DNA of 64,000 bases from Balneatrix alpica DSM 16621 (GTDB lineage: Bacteria; Pseudomonadota; Gammaproteobacteria; Pseudomonadales; Balneatricaceae). Position numbers and translations under genes: made by a program. The notes beneath the pieces were generated by a model, which was not told the DNA's origin, made no database searches, and saw only the letters and a list, made by a program, of their open reading frames with translations. Positions 18,679-28,666 of the stretch are shown here, piece after piece. The DNA is taken from the NCBI RefSeq assembly GCF_000619885.1, contig NZ_KK211041.1, positions 205,191 through 269,190 of the forward strand, given 5' to 3'. Within the stretch, counting starts at the first letter, position 1; each line of letters begins with the position of its first letter.

Positions 18679-20667
18679 CTAACCCTGCATTTTCAATTGT
18701 TGCTGTAGTGCTAAACGCTTGGGTTGAAGGTCGCGATACTCTTGCATCTCTGCTTCACTAAAGCGAATTCCCTGGGTGAGTTTTAGCTGCATGCTGTCAA
18801 ATTGACGTTGAATAGCATCAATTTGTAGGCGAATCAGGTTATTGCGGAAAAAGCGCGCCTCTTCACCGGGAATGGCTTGATAGCTGATGTCCGATGACTG
18901 TTGCAGGATGCGCCGAGCGGGCTGCTGATCAAAGTCAAAGTGTGCTGCTAGTTCGGCAAAATCTGCTTGGGGTTGCTGTTTCAGGTAGTCCAGCAAGCTA
19001 AGCAGCAGGTCGATTTCCTCATCTGCTAACACCTTCAGGTAATCGAGTTCGTTCTCTTGTTCAGCAGCTAAGCCTGGATCCCGTAGCAACGCAATGATGG
19101 CTGCACGAGTTGGGGAGAAGTGGATACTGGCTTTGGGTAAGGGCGGCTGAGGGGGTTCATCCTGCTCCTTGAAGCCACGCTTATCACCATATCCTTGGCG
19201 CTTCTTAAAAGGCTTGCGCGGAGCTTTGCTGGCAGTGGCTGTCTCTGGTAGATAGTAATAATCCTGCTCATCCATCTCCATCGGTTGCCAATGAGCGGTG
19301 TCATCCCACTCATTGGGCTGGCTGACGGGAGCAGGGGTGGGTGGCGTAGCCACTGGGCTATGTTCAGCTAACTGCTGAATTTGCGCTTTATCTAAGCCAG
19401 TGCGGTGCGCCAGATTGTCCAGCATCAGGGGTTTGATAAAGCTATCGGCGGGCAACAGGTTGAGCAAAGGCAGGGCGCGTTTACAGAGCAGGGCTTTGTG
19501 TTCTGCCTGGTGTAGATCCAGGCCCTGCTGGGCAAAGTCGAACAGGAAGTCTGAGCAACTGAGGGCACGGTTAATGCGTCGCTCAAATTCAGCGAGCCCT
19601 TCCTGTTGTACCAAAGTGTCAGGGTCTTCCCCTTCGGGCAGGAATAAAAAACGGGCCTGGCGGCCATCTTTTAGGAGCGGTAAAACGCTGTGCAGTGCCC
19701 GTTCTGCAGCCTTGCGCCCGGCCTGGTCGCCATCGAAACAGAAGACGATCTCTTCCACCTGGCGATAGAGGACTTCCAAGTGGGTGCTGCTAGTGGCGGT
19801 ACCGAGGGTGGCAACGGCGTCATGCAGGCCATATTGGGCGAGCATGATGACATCCATATAGCCTTCGACGATCAGGAAACGCTGTTGCTTACGGCCATAC
19901 TTGCGTGCTTCAAAAAAGCCGTAGAGTTCCTGGTTTTTGTGAAAAACCGGGGTTTCCGGTGAGTTGAGGTATTTGGGCTTATCATCACCGAGTACCCGTC
20001 CACCGAAGCCGATAATACGCCCGCGTTTATCGCGGATAGGAAACTGAATGCGATCACGGAAGCGGTCGTAGGTTTTGCCTTCTTCTGGTTTATCTATCAC
20101 CAGGCCGGCGTCAATCAGTGCCTGACGGCGGCTAGCACTCGTGCCTAAAGCATTGAGCAAGTTGTCCCAGCCGGGTGGGGCGAAGCCGAGGCGAAAAGCT
20201 TGCGCGGCTTGGCCGCTTAATCCGCGCCCTTTGAGGTAGTTAACTGCGTTTTGACGGGCGGGGTGATGTTTAAGTTGCTGGCTATACCATTCGGCAGCTT
20301 CTTCCAGGATGTCATAGATAGCCTGGTGTTGCTCCCGTTGCTGGGCAAGTTGCACGCTGTCTTGCTGTTCACGGGGGACTTCCATGCCGGCTCGTTTGGC
20401 CAGGGCTTCTACGGCGAGAGGAAACTCCAGGCGCTCAAACTCCATCACAAAACTCAGGGCTGTGCCAGAGGCGCCACAACCAAAGCAGTAATAGAACTGT
20501 TTGTCAGGGCTTACGGAGAAGGAGGGCGTTTTTTCCTGGTGAAATGGGCAACAGGCAACGTAGTTCTTACCGGCTTTTTTTAGCGGTACGCGTTCATCAA
20601 TGATATCGACGATATCCACTCGGGCGAGCAGATCATCAATAAAATGCTGGGGTATTTTACCTGCCAT
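18679..20667 (-). CDS. dnaG: DNA primase
   Basis: This 662-residue primase makes the RNA primers for replication. The N-terminal zinc-binding CHC2 domain has Cys40 and His43 in CCPFHQEKTPSF, followed by FYYCFGCGASG. Next come the catalytic core with FLIVEGYMDVIMLAQYGL and FDGDQAGRKAAERAL (Toprim acidic residues), a low-complexity linker around residues 440-520, and a C-terminal DnaB-binding helical domain. The ATG at 20667 has no recognisable Shine-Dalgarno sequence, in keeping with the low DnaG synthesis known for this operon in E. coli. It lies between yqeY and rpoD. Confidence 0.98.
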   Translation of the reverse strand: MAGKIPQHFIDDLLARVDIVDIIDERVPLKKAGKNYVACCPFHQEKTPSFSVSPDKQFYYCFGCGASGTALSFVMEFERLEFPLAVEALAKRAGMEVPREQQDSVQLAQQREQHQAIYDILEEAAEWYSQQLKHHPARQNAVNYLKGRGLSGQAAQAFRLGFAPPGWDNLLNALGTSASRRQALIDAGLVIDKPEEGKTYDRFRDRIQFPIRDKRGRIIGFGGRVLGDDKPKYLNSPETPVFHKNQELYGFFEARKYGRKQQRFLIVEGYMDVIMLAQYGLHDAVATLGTATSSTHLEVLYRQVEEIVFCFDGDQAGRKAAERALHSVLPLLKDGRQARFLFLPEGEDPDTLVQQEGLAEFERRINRALSCSDFLFDFAQQGLDLHQAEHKALLCKRALPLLNLLPADSFIKPLMLDNLAHRTGLDKAQIQQLAEHSPVATPPTPAPVSQPNEWDDTAHWQPMEMDEQDYYYLPETATASKAPRKPFKKRQGYGDKRGFKEQDEPPQPPLPKASIHFSPTRAAIIALLRDPGLAAEQENELDYLKVLADEEIDLLLSLLDYLKQQPQADFAELAAHFDFDQQPARRILQQSSDISYQAIPGEEARFFRNNLIRLQIDAIQRQFDSMQLKLTQGIRFSEAEMQEYRDLQPKRLALQQQLKMQG

Positions 20668-20712
20668 GGTGTGGACAAGTGCGTGCTAGCGAGGTTGGCC
20701 GAGGCTCCAAGC

Positions 20713-21168
20713 TTAGCCGGGTAGAGATTCTTTAGCCAATTGGCTAACTGCGGTCATGTCGGCGCGGCCCTGTACCTGCGGCTTTAACAGGGCCATCACC
20801 TTGCCCAGATCACGTACTGAGGTGGCGCCAGAGGTGGCGATCGCTTGCGTGACCAGGACTATTAATTCGTCTTTTGTAAGGGGTGCTGGAAGAAAAGATT
20901 GAATCACCTCCATTTCGGCGTTCTCTTTGTCGACTAGGTCTTGGCGGCCGGCCTGACTAAACTGGCTGGCGGCATCGCGACGCTGTTTGAGCATTTTGTC
21001 CAGCACAACAAGAATGCGGGCGTCATCTAACTCGATGCGTTCGTCGACTTCAATACGCTTTACCTCAGCCAGCACTAAACGGATGGTGCCCAGACGTTGC
21101 TGTGCACGGGCGCGCATGGCGTCCTTCATCGCTTCAGTGAGCTTGAGTTTCAGGGCTGCATCGGCCAT
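20713..21168 (-). CDS. yqeY: GatB/YqeY domain protein
   Basis: A 151-residue protein similar to the C-terminal tRNA-binding tail domain of GatB. Typical features are LKLTEAMKDAMRARAQQRLGTIRLVLAEVKR at the start, LDKMLKQRRDAASQF and the closing GKVMALLKPQVQGRADMTAVSQL. Its precise role is unproven; the tail domain in GatB contacts tRNA. It sits between rpsU and dnaG, its usual place in Pseudomonas-like macromolecular synthesis operons. The ribosome-binding site is weak. Confidence 0.95.
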   Translation of the reverse strand: MADAALKLKLTEAMKDAMRARAQQRLGTIRLVLAEVKRIEVDERIELDDARILVVLDKMLKQRRDAASQFSQAGRQDLVDKENAEMEVIQSFLPAPLTKDELIVLVTQAIATSGATSVRDLGKVMALLKPQVQGRADMTAVSQLAKESLPG

Positions 21169-21224
21169 GACAATCTCGCGTATTGAGTGGGTGTAAAAGC
21201 CTGAGTGTTGTCTAAGTGTTTGGC

Positions 21225-21440
21225 TTAGTACAGACGCTGCATGCGACGCTGTTCGCGCTGCAGTTTCTTCAGGTGACGCTTAACGGCGGCAGCTGCTTCA
21301 CGCTTACGAACGGTGGTGGGCTTTTCATAATGCTCGCGACGGCGAACTTCAGCCAGGATACCGGCTTTTTCACAAGAGCGCTTGAAACGGCGCAGGGCTA
21401 CGTCAAAGGGTTCGTTATCTTTTACTTTTACGCTAGGCAT
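21225..21440 (-). CDS. rpsU: 30S ribosomal protein S21
   Basis: A 71-residue S21, the standard length, rich in Arg and Lys and ending [13 protein letters not shown]. The start [19 protein letters not shown] at 21440 is the family start; the longer open frame upstream is not conserved. AAAGG lies about 8 bases ahead. S21 takes part in initiation at ribosome-binding sites. It is the first gene of the macromolecular synthesis operon and has a strong promoter about 63 bases upstream. Confidence 0.98.
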   Translation of the reverse strand: MPSVKVKDNEPFDVALRRFKRSCEKAGILAEVRRREHYEKPTTVRKREAAAAVKRHLKKLQREQRRMQRLY

Positions 21441-21502
21441 CGACAAACCTTTGCTAATTTTAAGGGTTAAAAAACAAATAAAGCCCACTACGGGGCGCGA
21501 AT

Positions 21503-21531
21503 ATTCTAGTGCTGTGCAAGAGGGATGTAAA
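21503..21531 (-). promoter_or_regulatory. Promoter of the rpsU-yqeY-dnaG-rpoD operon
   Basis: On the minus strand, TTTACA (21526-21531) and TAGAAT (21503-21508) are 17 bases apart, each matching the sigma-70 consensus at five of six positions. No LexA-type CTGT-N8-ACAG box is visible beside it, unlike the E. coli operon. Confidence 0.8.
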
Positions 21532-21649
21532 CTGCATTTGTTTAAACTGGGTGCCAGGCAGGGGAACTGCTATCATAGCCGCCTTTGTCAGCTGGGCTGA
21601 ATGACGGCCTGCAGTGTTAGCAAACATTAGTGTTAGAGAGTGGTAAGGC

Positions 21650-22690
21650 ATGCGAGTCCTGGGTATTGAAACCTCCTGTGATGAAACCGGCGTTGCCCTG
21701 TATGACAGTGAGCACGGATTGTTAGGGGATGCGCTCTATTCCCAGGTGGCGATGCACGCCGAGTATGGCGGTGTCGTTCCTGAACTCGCCTCCCGTGACC
21801 ATGTGCGTAAACTGCTACCTCTGATTCGTGAGGTATTTAAGCAGGCTGATCTGGCGCTCGGACAGGTGGATGGTGTGGCCTATACGAGTGGCCCTGGTCT
21901 GATTGGTGCGTTGTTGGTGGGGGCCTCCACTGCACGTGCGTTGGCCTATGCCTGGCAGGTGCCTGCCTTGGGTGTACATCATATGGAAGGCCATTTGCTG
22001 GCACCGATGCTGGAGGAAAATCCCCCGCAATTTCCTTTTGTTGCGTTGTTGGTGTCGGGTGGGCATACCCAGTTGGTACAGGTGATGGGGATCGGTCAGT
22101 ATCGTCTGTTAGGTGAGTCCTTGGATGATGCGGCGGGAGAGGCCTTTGATAAGGCCGCCAAGATGTTGGATTTGGGCTACCCCGGTGGGCCGCGTTTGGC
22201 CGCTCTGGCAGAAAAAGGGCGACCAGGGCGTTTCCAATTCCCAAGGCCGATGATTAACCGCCCTGGCCTTGAGTTTAGCTTTAGTGGTCTGAAAACCGCG
22301 GTACTCAATACGGTGACGGAGTTACAGCAAACCTCAGCCCTGGATGAACAGGCCAAAGCAGATGTCTGTTATGCCTTTCAGGAAGCTGTGGTGGAGACGT
22401 TGGTGATCAAGTGCAAACGTGCCCTGCAGGAGAGTCGTCTGAAGCGTTTGATTATTGCCGGTGGTGTCAGTGCCAATCAGCATTTGCGCCAGCGTTTACA
22501 ACAGGAGCTGGCACAGATTAACGCCCAGGTGTTTTATGCGCGACCGCGTTTCTGTACGGATAATGGCGCCATGATCGCCTATGCTGGCTGCCAGCGTCTG
22601 CTGGCTGGTGAGCAGGCCGAATTAAGCGTGCAGGTGCGCCCGCGCTGGCCGCTGCATGAGTTACAGGTACCGGGCCATCAGTCAGCCTGA
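21650..22690 (+). CDS. tsaD: tRNA N6-adenosine threonylcarbamoyltransferase
   Basis: TsaD transfers the threonylcarbamoyl group to A37 of tRNAs that read ANN codons, working with TsaB and TsaE. The 346-residue protein has the family signatures [19 protein letters not shown], the metal-binding histidines in [48 protein letters not shown] and the ASKHA-type [10 protein letters not shown]. An AAGG ribosome site precedes the ATG. The likely promoter is an extended -10 TGCTATCAT at 21569-21576, divergent from rpsU. The last 13 bases overlap plsY on the other strand. Confidence 0.98.
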   Translation: MRVLGIETSCDETGVALYDSEHGLLGDALYSQVAMHAEYGGVVPELASRDHVRKLLPLIREVFKQADLALGQVDGVAYTSGPGLIGALLVGASTARALAYAWQVPALGVHHMEGHLLAPMLEENPPQFPFVALLVSGGHTQLVQVMGIGQYRLLGESLDDAAGEAFDKAAKMLDLGYPGGPRLAALAEKGRPGRFQFPRPMINRPGLEFSFSGLKTAVLNTVTELQQTSALDEQAKADVCYAFQEAVVETLVIKCKRALQESRLKRLIIAGGVSANQHLRQRLQQELAQINAQVFYARPRFCTDNGAMIAYAGCQRLLAGEQAELSVQVRPRWPLHELQVPGHQSA

Positions 22691-23262
22691 GCCAGCCAGC
22701 GGCGGATATTGCTGCGGTGACGCCAGATCACTATGAGGCTTAGCAAGCTGAAGATTTGCCAATAGTCTGGACTGAGCCAGTAGCTGAGGGCTGGAGTGGC
22801 GAGTGCAGCGCAGAGGGCGCCAGCGGCGGAGCGATGAAAGATGCGGTTCGCACCCAGCCAAAGTACAAGTAGGCTCAGGGCCAGGCTGAGTTCAATCAAG
22901 ATCAGGGCGCCGAAGGTTGTAGCGACGCCTTTGCCGCCCTGGAATTGGAAAAAAACCGGATAAAGGTGGCCTAATACGGCTGCCAGGGCAACCAGGGCAA
23001 CGGCTTCTGCGGCGAAATGCTGAGTTAAGGCCAGCCAGGTGGGGAGGGCGCCTTTGCCCACGTCGCCAAGCAGGGTGATGAGGGCTGCACCCCGTCCGCC
23101 CAGGCGCAATACATTGGTTGCTCCTGGATTGCCTGAACCCTGTTGGCGAGGATCGCCGAGCTTGAAGGCGCGACAAACCAGAATGGCGGAGTTAACCGAG
23201 CCAATCAGGTAGGCCAGCAGCATCAGCAGCAAGGCTGAGCCAAGGGTGGCGTTTACTTCCAC
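22678..23262 (-). CDS. plsY: Glycerol-3-phosphate acyltransferase
   Basis: PlsY is an inner-membrane enzyme that moves an acyl group from acyl phosphate to glycerol-3-phosphate, the first step of phospholipid synthesis. The 194-residue protein is almost all hydrophobic (about five membrane spans) and has the three family loops: [26 protein letters not shown] and [13 protein letters not shown]. It is transcribed against tsaD, overlapping its 3' end by 13 bases, and diverges from folB. Confidence 0.97.
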   Translation of the reverse strand: MEVNATLGSALLLMLLAYLIGSVNSAILVCRAFKLGDPRQQGSGNPGATNVLRLGGRGAALITLLGDVGKGALPTWLALTQHFAAEAVALVALAAVLGHLYPVFFQFQGGKGVATTFGALILIELSLALSLLVLWLGANRIFHRSAAGALCAALATPALSYWLSPDYWQIFSLLSLIVIWRHRSNIRRWLAQAD

Positions 23263-23339
23263 AGGTGCATCCTGCTTGTCAGTGAAGCCTGCAAGATAGC
23301 ATTTAAAGGTCGTTAATGCAGCGGCCCGATGAGAGAGCG

Positions 23340-23696
23340 ATGGATAAGGTATTTATCAAGGGGTTGGCGATTGAGACCCTGATTGGCATCTATGACTGGG
23401 AGCGGCAAATTCGCCAGCGCTTACTGTTGGATTTGGAGCTGGCGGTCGATATTCGCCAAGCCGCTGCAGGGGATGATATTGAGCATACTCTGAGCTACAA
23501 AACGGTGGCAGATCGTCTGCAACAGTTTGTCGGAGAGAGTGAGTTCTTATTGGTAGAGACTCTGGCGGAGGAAGTGGCGCGTCTGCTACAGCAAGAGTTC
23601 CAGGTGCCCTGGCTACGGCTGCGGGTGGCTAAACCCGGTGCAGTCGTAGCGGCGGAAACGGTAGGGGTGGAAATCGAACGGGGTGAGTGGCGCTGA
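23340..23696 (+). CDS. folB: Dihydroneopterin aldolase
   Basis: FolB splits dihydroneopterin to 6-hydroxymethyl-dihydropterin in folate synthesis. The 118-residue protein starts MDKVFIKGLAIETLIGIYDWERQ, matching the family N-terminus with its active-site Glu, and contains HTLSYKTVADRL and AETVGVEIERGEW. I rejected an upstream ATG in the same frame because the family begins at MDKVFI. The stop codon shares one base with the start codon of folK, so the two folate genes are translationally coupled. Confidence 0.96.
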   Translation: MDKVFIKGLAIETLIGIYDWERQIRQRLLLDLELAVDIRQAAAGDDIEHTLSYKTVADRLQQFVGESEFLLVETLAEEVARLLQQEFQVPWLRLRVAKPGAVVAAETVGVEIERGEWR

Positions 23697-24235
23697 TGGT
23701 GAAGGTATGGCTGGGGCTGGGCTCGAATCAGCAAGCTGACTATCACATTGCCGCTGGCTTACAGGCTTTGCAGCAGGTGTTTGGTCATTTGCGGGTGTCG
23801 CCGATTTATCGCTGTGCGGCGGTAGGCTTTAGTGGCCCGGCTTTCTATAACCTGGTGGTGGAGTTGCATACGGATTGGAGCCTGGACTCCCTGGCGCAGT
23901 GGTTGCGACAGCTGGAGTATCGCTATGGTCGACCGGCGCAGGCGCAAAAATACAGTGGCCGCACCCTGGATATTGATATTTTGAGCTATGCCGATTATTG
24001 CGGCAGTTATCCTTTGGCCGGGCGGCAGCGCGTGCAATTGCCACGTGAAGACTTGCTCCAGCCCTTTGTCTTGGCACCCTTGGCGGCTCTGGCACCGGAG
24101 GCTTGTGCGCCTGGCCAGGCACAGAGTTGTCAGCAGTTATGGCAGCTACATTTTCCTGCGGGTCTGGCAGGGCTCAATTATGAGGAAGTGCGGCTCGACT
24201 GGCAGGCTCCCCTGGCTATCCCCCAGGCAAGTTAA
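23696..24235 (+). CDS. folK: 2-amino-4-hydroxy-6-hydroxymethyldihydropteridine diphosphokinase
   Basis: FolK transfers pyrophosphate from ATP to the product of FolB. The 179-residue protein has [20 protein letters not shown] at the N-terminus, [10 protein letters not shown], the loop [18 protein letters not shown] with its metal-binding Asp pair, and [19 protein letters not shown] chose ATG 23696 (TGATG junction with folB) over a GTG nine bases earlier. Its 3' end overlaps the convergent cca gene by 20 bases. Confidence 0.96.
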   Translation: MVKVWLGLGSNQQADYHIAAGLQALQQVFGHLRVSPIYRCAAVGFSGPAFYNLVVELHTDWSLDSLAQWLRQLEYRYGRPAQAQKYSGRTLDIDILSYADYCGSYPLAGRQRVQLPREDLLQPFVLAPLAALAPEACAPGQAQSCQQLWQLHFPAGLAGLNYEEVRLDWQAPLAIPQAS

Positions 24236-25304
24236 GTGTTCTGAGGGCATCCAGGCGTAACTGGCGTAAGGCCGCACCAAAGGCTTTCCCCCGCAAGCCA
24301 GCCTGCTGCAGATCGCGATAATCCAGTTGTTGTAAGCACTCAAGTGCGTGTTGCCAGTCTGTTGCTGCTAGCTGGTCGTGACTGCATTGCAGTGTGGCTA
24401 AGAGCAGAGTAAAGCGCTCCGGGCGGCGTAGGGCATCACAGCCTTCCAGGGTGGCTAAGAGATGCTCGCTGCTGGGCTGGGACTGCAGCAGTGCCGGCCC
24501 CTGTTGTTGGCAGAGTTGTGCCAGTTGCAGGCAGTCTTTTGGGGGGCGTAAGGCGTTGGCCCAGTTGGCAGGAAAGTTAGCCAGTTCGCACACTAGGGCA
24601 TAACGACCTGCCAGTGGCAGGGCCTGTTGCTGTGCACGTCGCAGCACGATATCGGCTTGCGCTGACCAGGGGATTAAGTCTGGCAAAAGATGAGGCAGCG
24701 CCTGACAGGCATCCAGTACCTGGAAGAAGGTTTCTGGATGCGGCTCTAACAGTGCCCGGCTCATTTCTTTCCAGATCCGCTCAGGGGTGAGGTAGCTGAG
24801 TTCACCGCTTTGACTCAGTTGGCTCATCAAGCTCAGCGTCTCTTCGGCAACCTGAAAACCATACTCCTGATAACGGGCGGCAAAGCGGGCTACCCGCAAT
24901 ACGCGCAATGGATCTTCGGCAAATGCGGGGGATAAATGGCGTAAGCGACGTTGTTGCAAGTCCTGCAGACCACCATAGGGGTCATGGAGTACGCCTTGCT
25001 GATCTTTCGCCATGGCGTTGATGCTGAGATCGCGTCTGAGTAAGTCTTGCTCCAGGGTAACGCTGGGGTCACTGATGCAGGCAAAACCGGTGTAACCGTG
25101 GCCGCTTTTACGTTCGGTACGGGCCAGAGCGTATTCTTCCTGGGTTTGGGGGTGTAAAAAGACGGGAAAGTCTTTCCCCACAGGCTGGTAACCAAGCGCC
25201 AGCATTTGCTCCGGTGTGGCCCCCACCACTAACCAGTCCCGTTCGCTGACGGGGCGACCGAGCAACTCATCCCGTACCGCGCCCCCAACCAGATAAATCT
25301 GCAT
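24216..25304 (-). CDS. cca: CCA-adding tRNA nucleotidyltransferase, form without HD domain
   Basis: This class II enzyme adds and repairs the 3' CCA of tRNAs. The 362-residue protein has the nucleotidyltransferase head [23 protein letters not shown], the catalytic ERDW pair, [10 protein letters not shown], the neck [16 protein letters not shown] and [12 protein letters not shown]. The E. coli protein is longer because it carries an HD phosphohydrolase domain. No HD motif is visible here: the corresponding region reads [15 protein letters not shown]. It should therefore add CCA but lack the phosphatase and 2',3'-cyclic phosphodiesterase activities. It overlaps folK tail to tail and lies 2 bases downstream of glpE. 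Confidence 0.93.
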   Translation of the reverse strand: MQIYLVGGAVRDELLGRPVSERDWLVVGATPEQMLALGYQPVGKDFPVFLHPQTQEEYALARTERKSGHGYTGFACISDPSVTLEQDLLRRDLSINAMAKDQQGVLHDPYGGLQDLQQRRLRHLSPAFAEDPLRVLRVARFAARYQEYGFQVAEETLSLMSQLSQSGELSYLTPERIWKEMSRALLEPHPETFFQVLDACQALPHLLPDLIPWSAQADIVLRRAQQQALPLAGRYALVCELANFPANWANALRPPKDCLQLAQLCQQQGPALLQSQPSSEHLLATLEGCDALRRPERFTLLLATLQCSHDQLAATDWQHALECLQQLDYRDLQQAGLRGKAFGAALRQLRLDALRTLNLPGG

Positions 25305-25306
25305 GC

Positions 25307-25624
25307 TTAGTCCTGGCTGACCAGTTCAGGATAGAGCCCGCGCCATTGTTCAAAGCCACCGTTAAGGCTAAACACCTGATCAAAACCACGCTCCGCCAGG
25401 AAGTTAGCTGCACTTTGGCTGGAGTGGCCGTGATAGCACACCACCAATAAGGGCTGATCGGGGTCCGCCTCCTGCAAAAACTGCTCTAGGTTTTGGTTAC
25501 TCAGGTGAACGGCGCCGGGCAGATGGCCCTGGGCAAAGCTGGCCGGATCTCGGATGTCGGCAATCTGCAGCGGCTGCTCCAGCATGGTTTTGGCTTGGGC
25601 CGGTTCAATGCATTGATAACTCAT
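25307..25624 (-). CDS. glpE: Thiosulfate sulfurtransferase (single rhodanese domain)
   Basis: A 105-residue single-domain rhodanese of the GlpE type. The catalytic Cys is in [17 protein letters not shown], which matches the GlpE active-site loop CYHGxSS, and [19 protein letters not shown] is the substrate-side loop. It moves sulfane sulfur from thiosulfate to an acceptor in the cytoplasm; its physiological partner is unclear. It sits between apaH and cca on the same strand, as in Pseudomonas. It has no link to the glp regulon here. Confidence 0.93.
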   Translation of the reverse strand: MSYQCIEPAQAKTMLEQPLQIADIRDPASFAQGHLPGAVHLSNQNLEQFLQEADPDQPLLVVCYHGHSSQSAANFLAERGFDQVFSLNGGFEQWRGLYPELVSQD

Positions 25625-25645
25625 GGTGGGCTCCTGAGGGTTAGC

Positions 25646-26464
25646 TTATTCGAGAGACTGAGGTTGCTGGCTGGCGACGCTAAAGCGTTGTCCGTCTTCC
25701 AGGCGCTGAGCGGTCAGGCAATTGCCCCAAACACAACCGGTATCCAGCGCAATGGCGTCATGCATGCCGGTTTTCCCCTGCAGGGCTGCCCAGTGCCCAA
25801 AGTAAATATGGGCCCCGGCCCATTCCGGGTTGGGGTAATAAAACCAGGCCTGATAACCGAGGGGGGCCTTGTCGAGTTCGCTCTTACTCTTTAATTCGAG
25901 TTCGCCATGGGGGCCGACAAAACGCATGCGGGTGAAATAGTTGGTAATCAAGCGCAGCCGTTCGATCCCTTGTAAGTCAGGGCGCCAGCAGTCTGGTTGA
26001 TTGCCATACATCTGTGCCAGAAAGCTCTGATAGCGGGGGCTGCGCAGCACTTGCTGAAGTTCCTGGGCGCGGGCTTGGGCTTCATTCACTGACCAAATGG
26101 GCGGCAGTCCGGCGTGGACTAACACCTGGCGTCCCTCAACGTGCAATAACGGCTGCTGGCGTAACCAGTCGAGCAACTCTTCCCGATCTGGCGCATCCAG
26201 AATCGCTTGCAGGGTGTCGCCTTTCTTCTGATGGGCTAAGCCTGCGGCCACGGCCAACAAGTGCAGGTCATGGTTGCCGAGGACGGTGACGGCGCGTTGG
26301 CCGAGACTTTTCACCAGGCGCAGGGTTTCCAGCGAGCCAGGGCCCCGGTTGACTAAATCACCGGTCAACCAGAGCCGGTCATCCTGATTGAATTCAATCA
26401 GTTCAAGGAGTTGGCAAAGTTCGGCGTAACAGCCTTGAATATCACCGATAACGTAGGTTGCCAT
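25646..26464 (-). CDS. apaH: Symmetrical bis(5'-nucleosyl)-tetraphosphatase
   Basis: ApaH cuts diadenosine tetraphosphate into two ADP. The 272-residue protein shows the metallophosphatase motifs in order: YVIGDIQGCYAEL, WLTGDLVNRGPGSLETL, VLGNHDLHLLAV, VHAGLPPIW and IYFGHWAALQGK. It follows apaG by 6 bases and precedes glpE by 21 bases, at the end of the lptD-surA-pdxA-rsmA-apaG-apaH series. Confidence 0.98.
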   Translation of the reverse strand: MATYVIGDIQGCYAELCQLLELIEFNQDDRLWLTGDLVNRGPGSLETLRLVKSLGQRAVTVLGNHDLHLLAVAAGLAHQKKGDTLQAILDAPDREELLDWLRQQPLLHVEGRQVLVHAGLPPIWSVNEAQARAQELQQVLRSPRYQSFLAQMYGNQPDCWRPDLQGIERLRLITNYFTRMRFVGPHGELELKSKSELDKAPLGYQAWFYYPNPEWAGAHIYFGHWAALQGKTGMHDAIALDTGCVWGNCLTAQRLEDGQRFSVASQQPQSLE

Positions 26465-26470
26465 AGCGCC

Positions 26471-26845
26471 TTAATGTAATGCGTGGGGGCGGGCCAGGGT
26501 AAAAGCAGGGATCTCTGCCTGGAATTCATGGCCATCCTCGGCCTGAAAGAGGTAGTGACCGCGCATGCTGCCAACTGCGGTGGCCAGGACGCAGCCGCTG
26601 GTGTATTCATAGCTCTCGCCAGGGGCGATTAGCGGTTGTTCGCCTACCACGCCCATTCCCTGGACTTCCTGTACTTCTTCGTTGCCATCAGTAATCAACC
26701 AGTAACGGCTAAGGAGCTGGGCGCTCAATTGGCCGGTATTGCGAATGTTGATGGTATAGGTGAAGACGTAGCGGTTTTCTTCTGGTACCGATTGGTCTTC
26801 CATATAGCGGGTACGTACCTCAACGGCAATGGCGTAATCACTCAT
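26471..26845 (-). CDS. apaG: ApaG/CorD family protein
   Basis: A 124-residue beta-rich (fibronectin III-like) ApaG protein with VEVRTRYMEDQSVPEENRYVFTYTI-type sequence, LLSRYWLITDG, VVGEQPLIAPGESYEYTSG and MRGHYLFQAEDG. Its biochemical role is uncertain; mutants in other bacteria show altered divalent cation sensitivity. It overlaps rsmA by 8 bases and leads directly into apaH. Confidence 0.97.
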   Translation of the reverse strand: MSDYAIAVEVRTRYMEDQSVPEENRYVFTYTINIRNTGQLSAQLLSRYWLITDGNEEVQEVQGMGVVGEQPLIAPGESYEYTSGCVLATAVGSMRGHYLFQAEDGHEFQAEIPAFTLARPHALH

Positions 26846-27665
26846 CTGCCTCTCCTTGTTGCTGGCGCAGACTCACTAACAGGTCACTCAGGCGGACATA
26901 GTCGGCCAATGTTAGGTGCTCTGGACGATCAGAGGGATTAAGGCCAAGGCTTTCAATTTGCTCACTGCTGAGGAGTGGCTTGAGGGTATTGCGTAGCGTT
27001 TTGCGGCGCTGACTGAACGCAGTGCGCACGACTTCCTCCAGGGCTTTGCGGTCCTGGGCGGGATGGGGGCGTTCGTTATGGGGAACCAGACGGACAATAG
27101 CCGAATCCACCTTGGGGGGAGGGTTAAAGGCGCCGGGGCCGACAATAAACAGTGGCTGCACGGCACAGTCGTACTGGGCCATGATGCCAAGACGGCCATA
27201 GTTGGCATCACCTGGACCGGCGGCTAAACGCTCCACTACTTCCTTCTGCAGCATAAAGTGCATATCGGCCACCAGGCCGGTGTAAGACAGCAGATGGAAG
27301 ATCAGCGGGGTTGAGATGTTATAGGGCAGGTTGCCCACGATGCGTAACTTCTCGCCGGGCTGCGCCAGACTGGCAAAGTCAAACTTAAGTGCATCGGCCT
27401 CGTGCACACGTAGGCCATCAATATGGCGGAAAAGGTTAGTGCGCAAAATGGGGATCAGATCACGATCCAGCTCCACTACATCCATTTCGCCTGCGGCGGC
27501 AATAATTTCCTGGGTCAGGGCGCCCATGCCAGGGCCGATTTCCACCAGGCGTTGGCCTGGTTGTGGATGTATCGCTTTGACGATGCGGCCAATGACGCCG
27601 GCATCATGCAAAAAGTTTTGGCCAAAGCGCTTACGCGCCTGAAATGCTTGGGGTTTGTTGCTCAT
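26838..27665 (-). CDS. rsmA: 16S rRNA (adenine1518/1519-N6) dimethyltransferase
   Basis: RsmA (KsgA) puts four methyl groups on two adjacent adenines in helix 45 of 16S rRNA, late in 30S assembly. The 275-residue protein begins with [13 protein letters not shown], has the SAM-binding loop [11 protein letters not shown], the acidic VVELDRDL and the catalytic NLPYNIS. The ATG at 27665 overlaps the pdxA stop codon in ATGA. Loss of this enzyme gives kasugamycin resistance in other bacteria. Confidence 0.98.
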   Translation of the reverse strand: MSNKPQAFQARKRFGQNFLHDAGVIGRIVKAIHPQPGQRLVEIGPGMGALTQEIIAAAGEMDVVELDRDLIPILRTNLFRHIDGLRVHEADALKFDFASLAQPGEKLRIVGNLPYNISTPLIFHLLSYTGLVADMHFMLQKEVVERLAAGPGDANYGRLGIMAQYDCAVQPLFIVGPGAFNPPPKVDSAIVRLVPHNERPHPAQDRKALEEVVRTAFSQRRKTLRNTLKPLLSSEQIESLGLNPSDRPEHLTLADYVRLSDLLVSLRQQQGEADE

Positions 27666-28666
27666 ATTGAATCGTTCATGGCAGCCATTTCGGCTGCATA
27701 GGCTAAAGCGGTGCGGAGGCTGCCACTGTCTGCTTGGCCGGTGGCGGCAAGATCTAGGGCGGTGCCGTGGTCTACAGAAGTGCGGATGATGGGCAGTCCA
27801 AGGGTGATATTGACGGCATTGCCAAAGCCTAGATGTTTCAGCACAGGTAGGCCCTGATCATGGTACATGGCCAACACGGCATCGGCATTCTGCAGATATT
27901 TGGGGGTGAACAGGGTGTCGGCAGGTAGAGGTCCGATCAGGTTCAGCCCCTCGTCGCGTAGTTGTTCAAGGGTGGGAATGATAATGTCCAGCTCTTCCCG
28001 ACCTAAGTGGCCACCTTCTCCGGCGTGGGGGTTGAGGCCCGCTACCAGAATGCGTGGTGCGGGCAAACCGAACCAGCGTTGTAAGTCCTGCTGCAGGATG
28101 CGGCTGACCTGGCTGATACGGGCAGGAGTGATGGCATCGGCTACCTGGCGTAAGGGCAAATGGGTGGTGACCAGTGCCACCTTGAGGCCGGGGCAGGCGA
28201 GCATCATCACCACCCGTTCTACCCCACAGCGCTCCTGCAGGTATTCGGTATGACCACTAAAGGCAATGCCCGCTTCATTAATGACGCCCTTGTGTACAGG
28301 TGCGGTCACCATGGCGGCAAAGTCACCGGCCAAGCAGCCATCAATGGCTGTATCCAGGGTTTGCAGCACTGCCTGGGCATTGGCAGGGTTGAGTAGGCCT
28401 GCTTGCACGGGGCTGGAAAGGGGGATGTCAAGCACGCTGAGCTGACCGGCAGCGCAATAGCTGTCTTGCCCCGTTTGCCAGGGGTGGAGCTGAATAGGCA
28501 GCTGCAGTTGGGCAGCGCGTTGCTGTAACAACTCCGCCGAAGTCACAGCAACCCATCCCTGCTGACGATTTTGTTGTGCCAGTTGCAGCAGAATATCGGG
28601 GCCAATACCTGCAGGCTCGCCGCAGGTAATTGCCAGGGGTTTAGATCTTGTAGTCAATGTAGGCAT
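27662..28666 (-). CDS. pdxA: 4-hydroxythreonine-4-phosphate dehydrogenase
   Basis: PdxA oxidises 4-phosphohydroxythreonine in the DXP-dependent pyridoxal phosphate pathway. The protein, about 334 residues from ATG 28666, shows [35 protein letters not shown] and [17 protein letters not shown] (metal and substrate histidines), then [15 protein letters not shown] and [11 protein letters not shown]. An open frame continues 14 codons further upstream, but that part lies deep in surA and is not family-like. The chosen start overlaps the end of surA by 26 bases. Confidence 0.96.
   Translation of the reverse strand: MPTLTTRSKPLAITCGEPAGIGPDILLQLAQQNRQQGWVAVTSAELLQQRAAQLQLPIQLHPWQTGQDSYCAAGQLSVLDIPLSSPVQAGLLNPANAQAVLQTLDTAIDGCLAGDFAAMVTAPVHKGVINEAGIAFSGHTEYLQERCGVERVVMMLACPGLKVALVTTHLPLRQVADAITPARISQVSRILQQDLQRWFGLPAPRILVAGLNPHAGEGGHLGREELDIIIPTLEQLRDEGLNLIGPLPADTLFTPKYLQNADAVLAMYHDQGLPVLKHLGFGNAVNITLGLPIIRTSVDHGTALDLAATGQADSGSLRTALAYAAEMAAMNDSI

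Noticed and set aside
21441-21488. 16-codon extension of rpsU
   Set aside because: S21 is universally about 71 residues starting MPSVKVK; the extension is not conserved and covers the leader.
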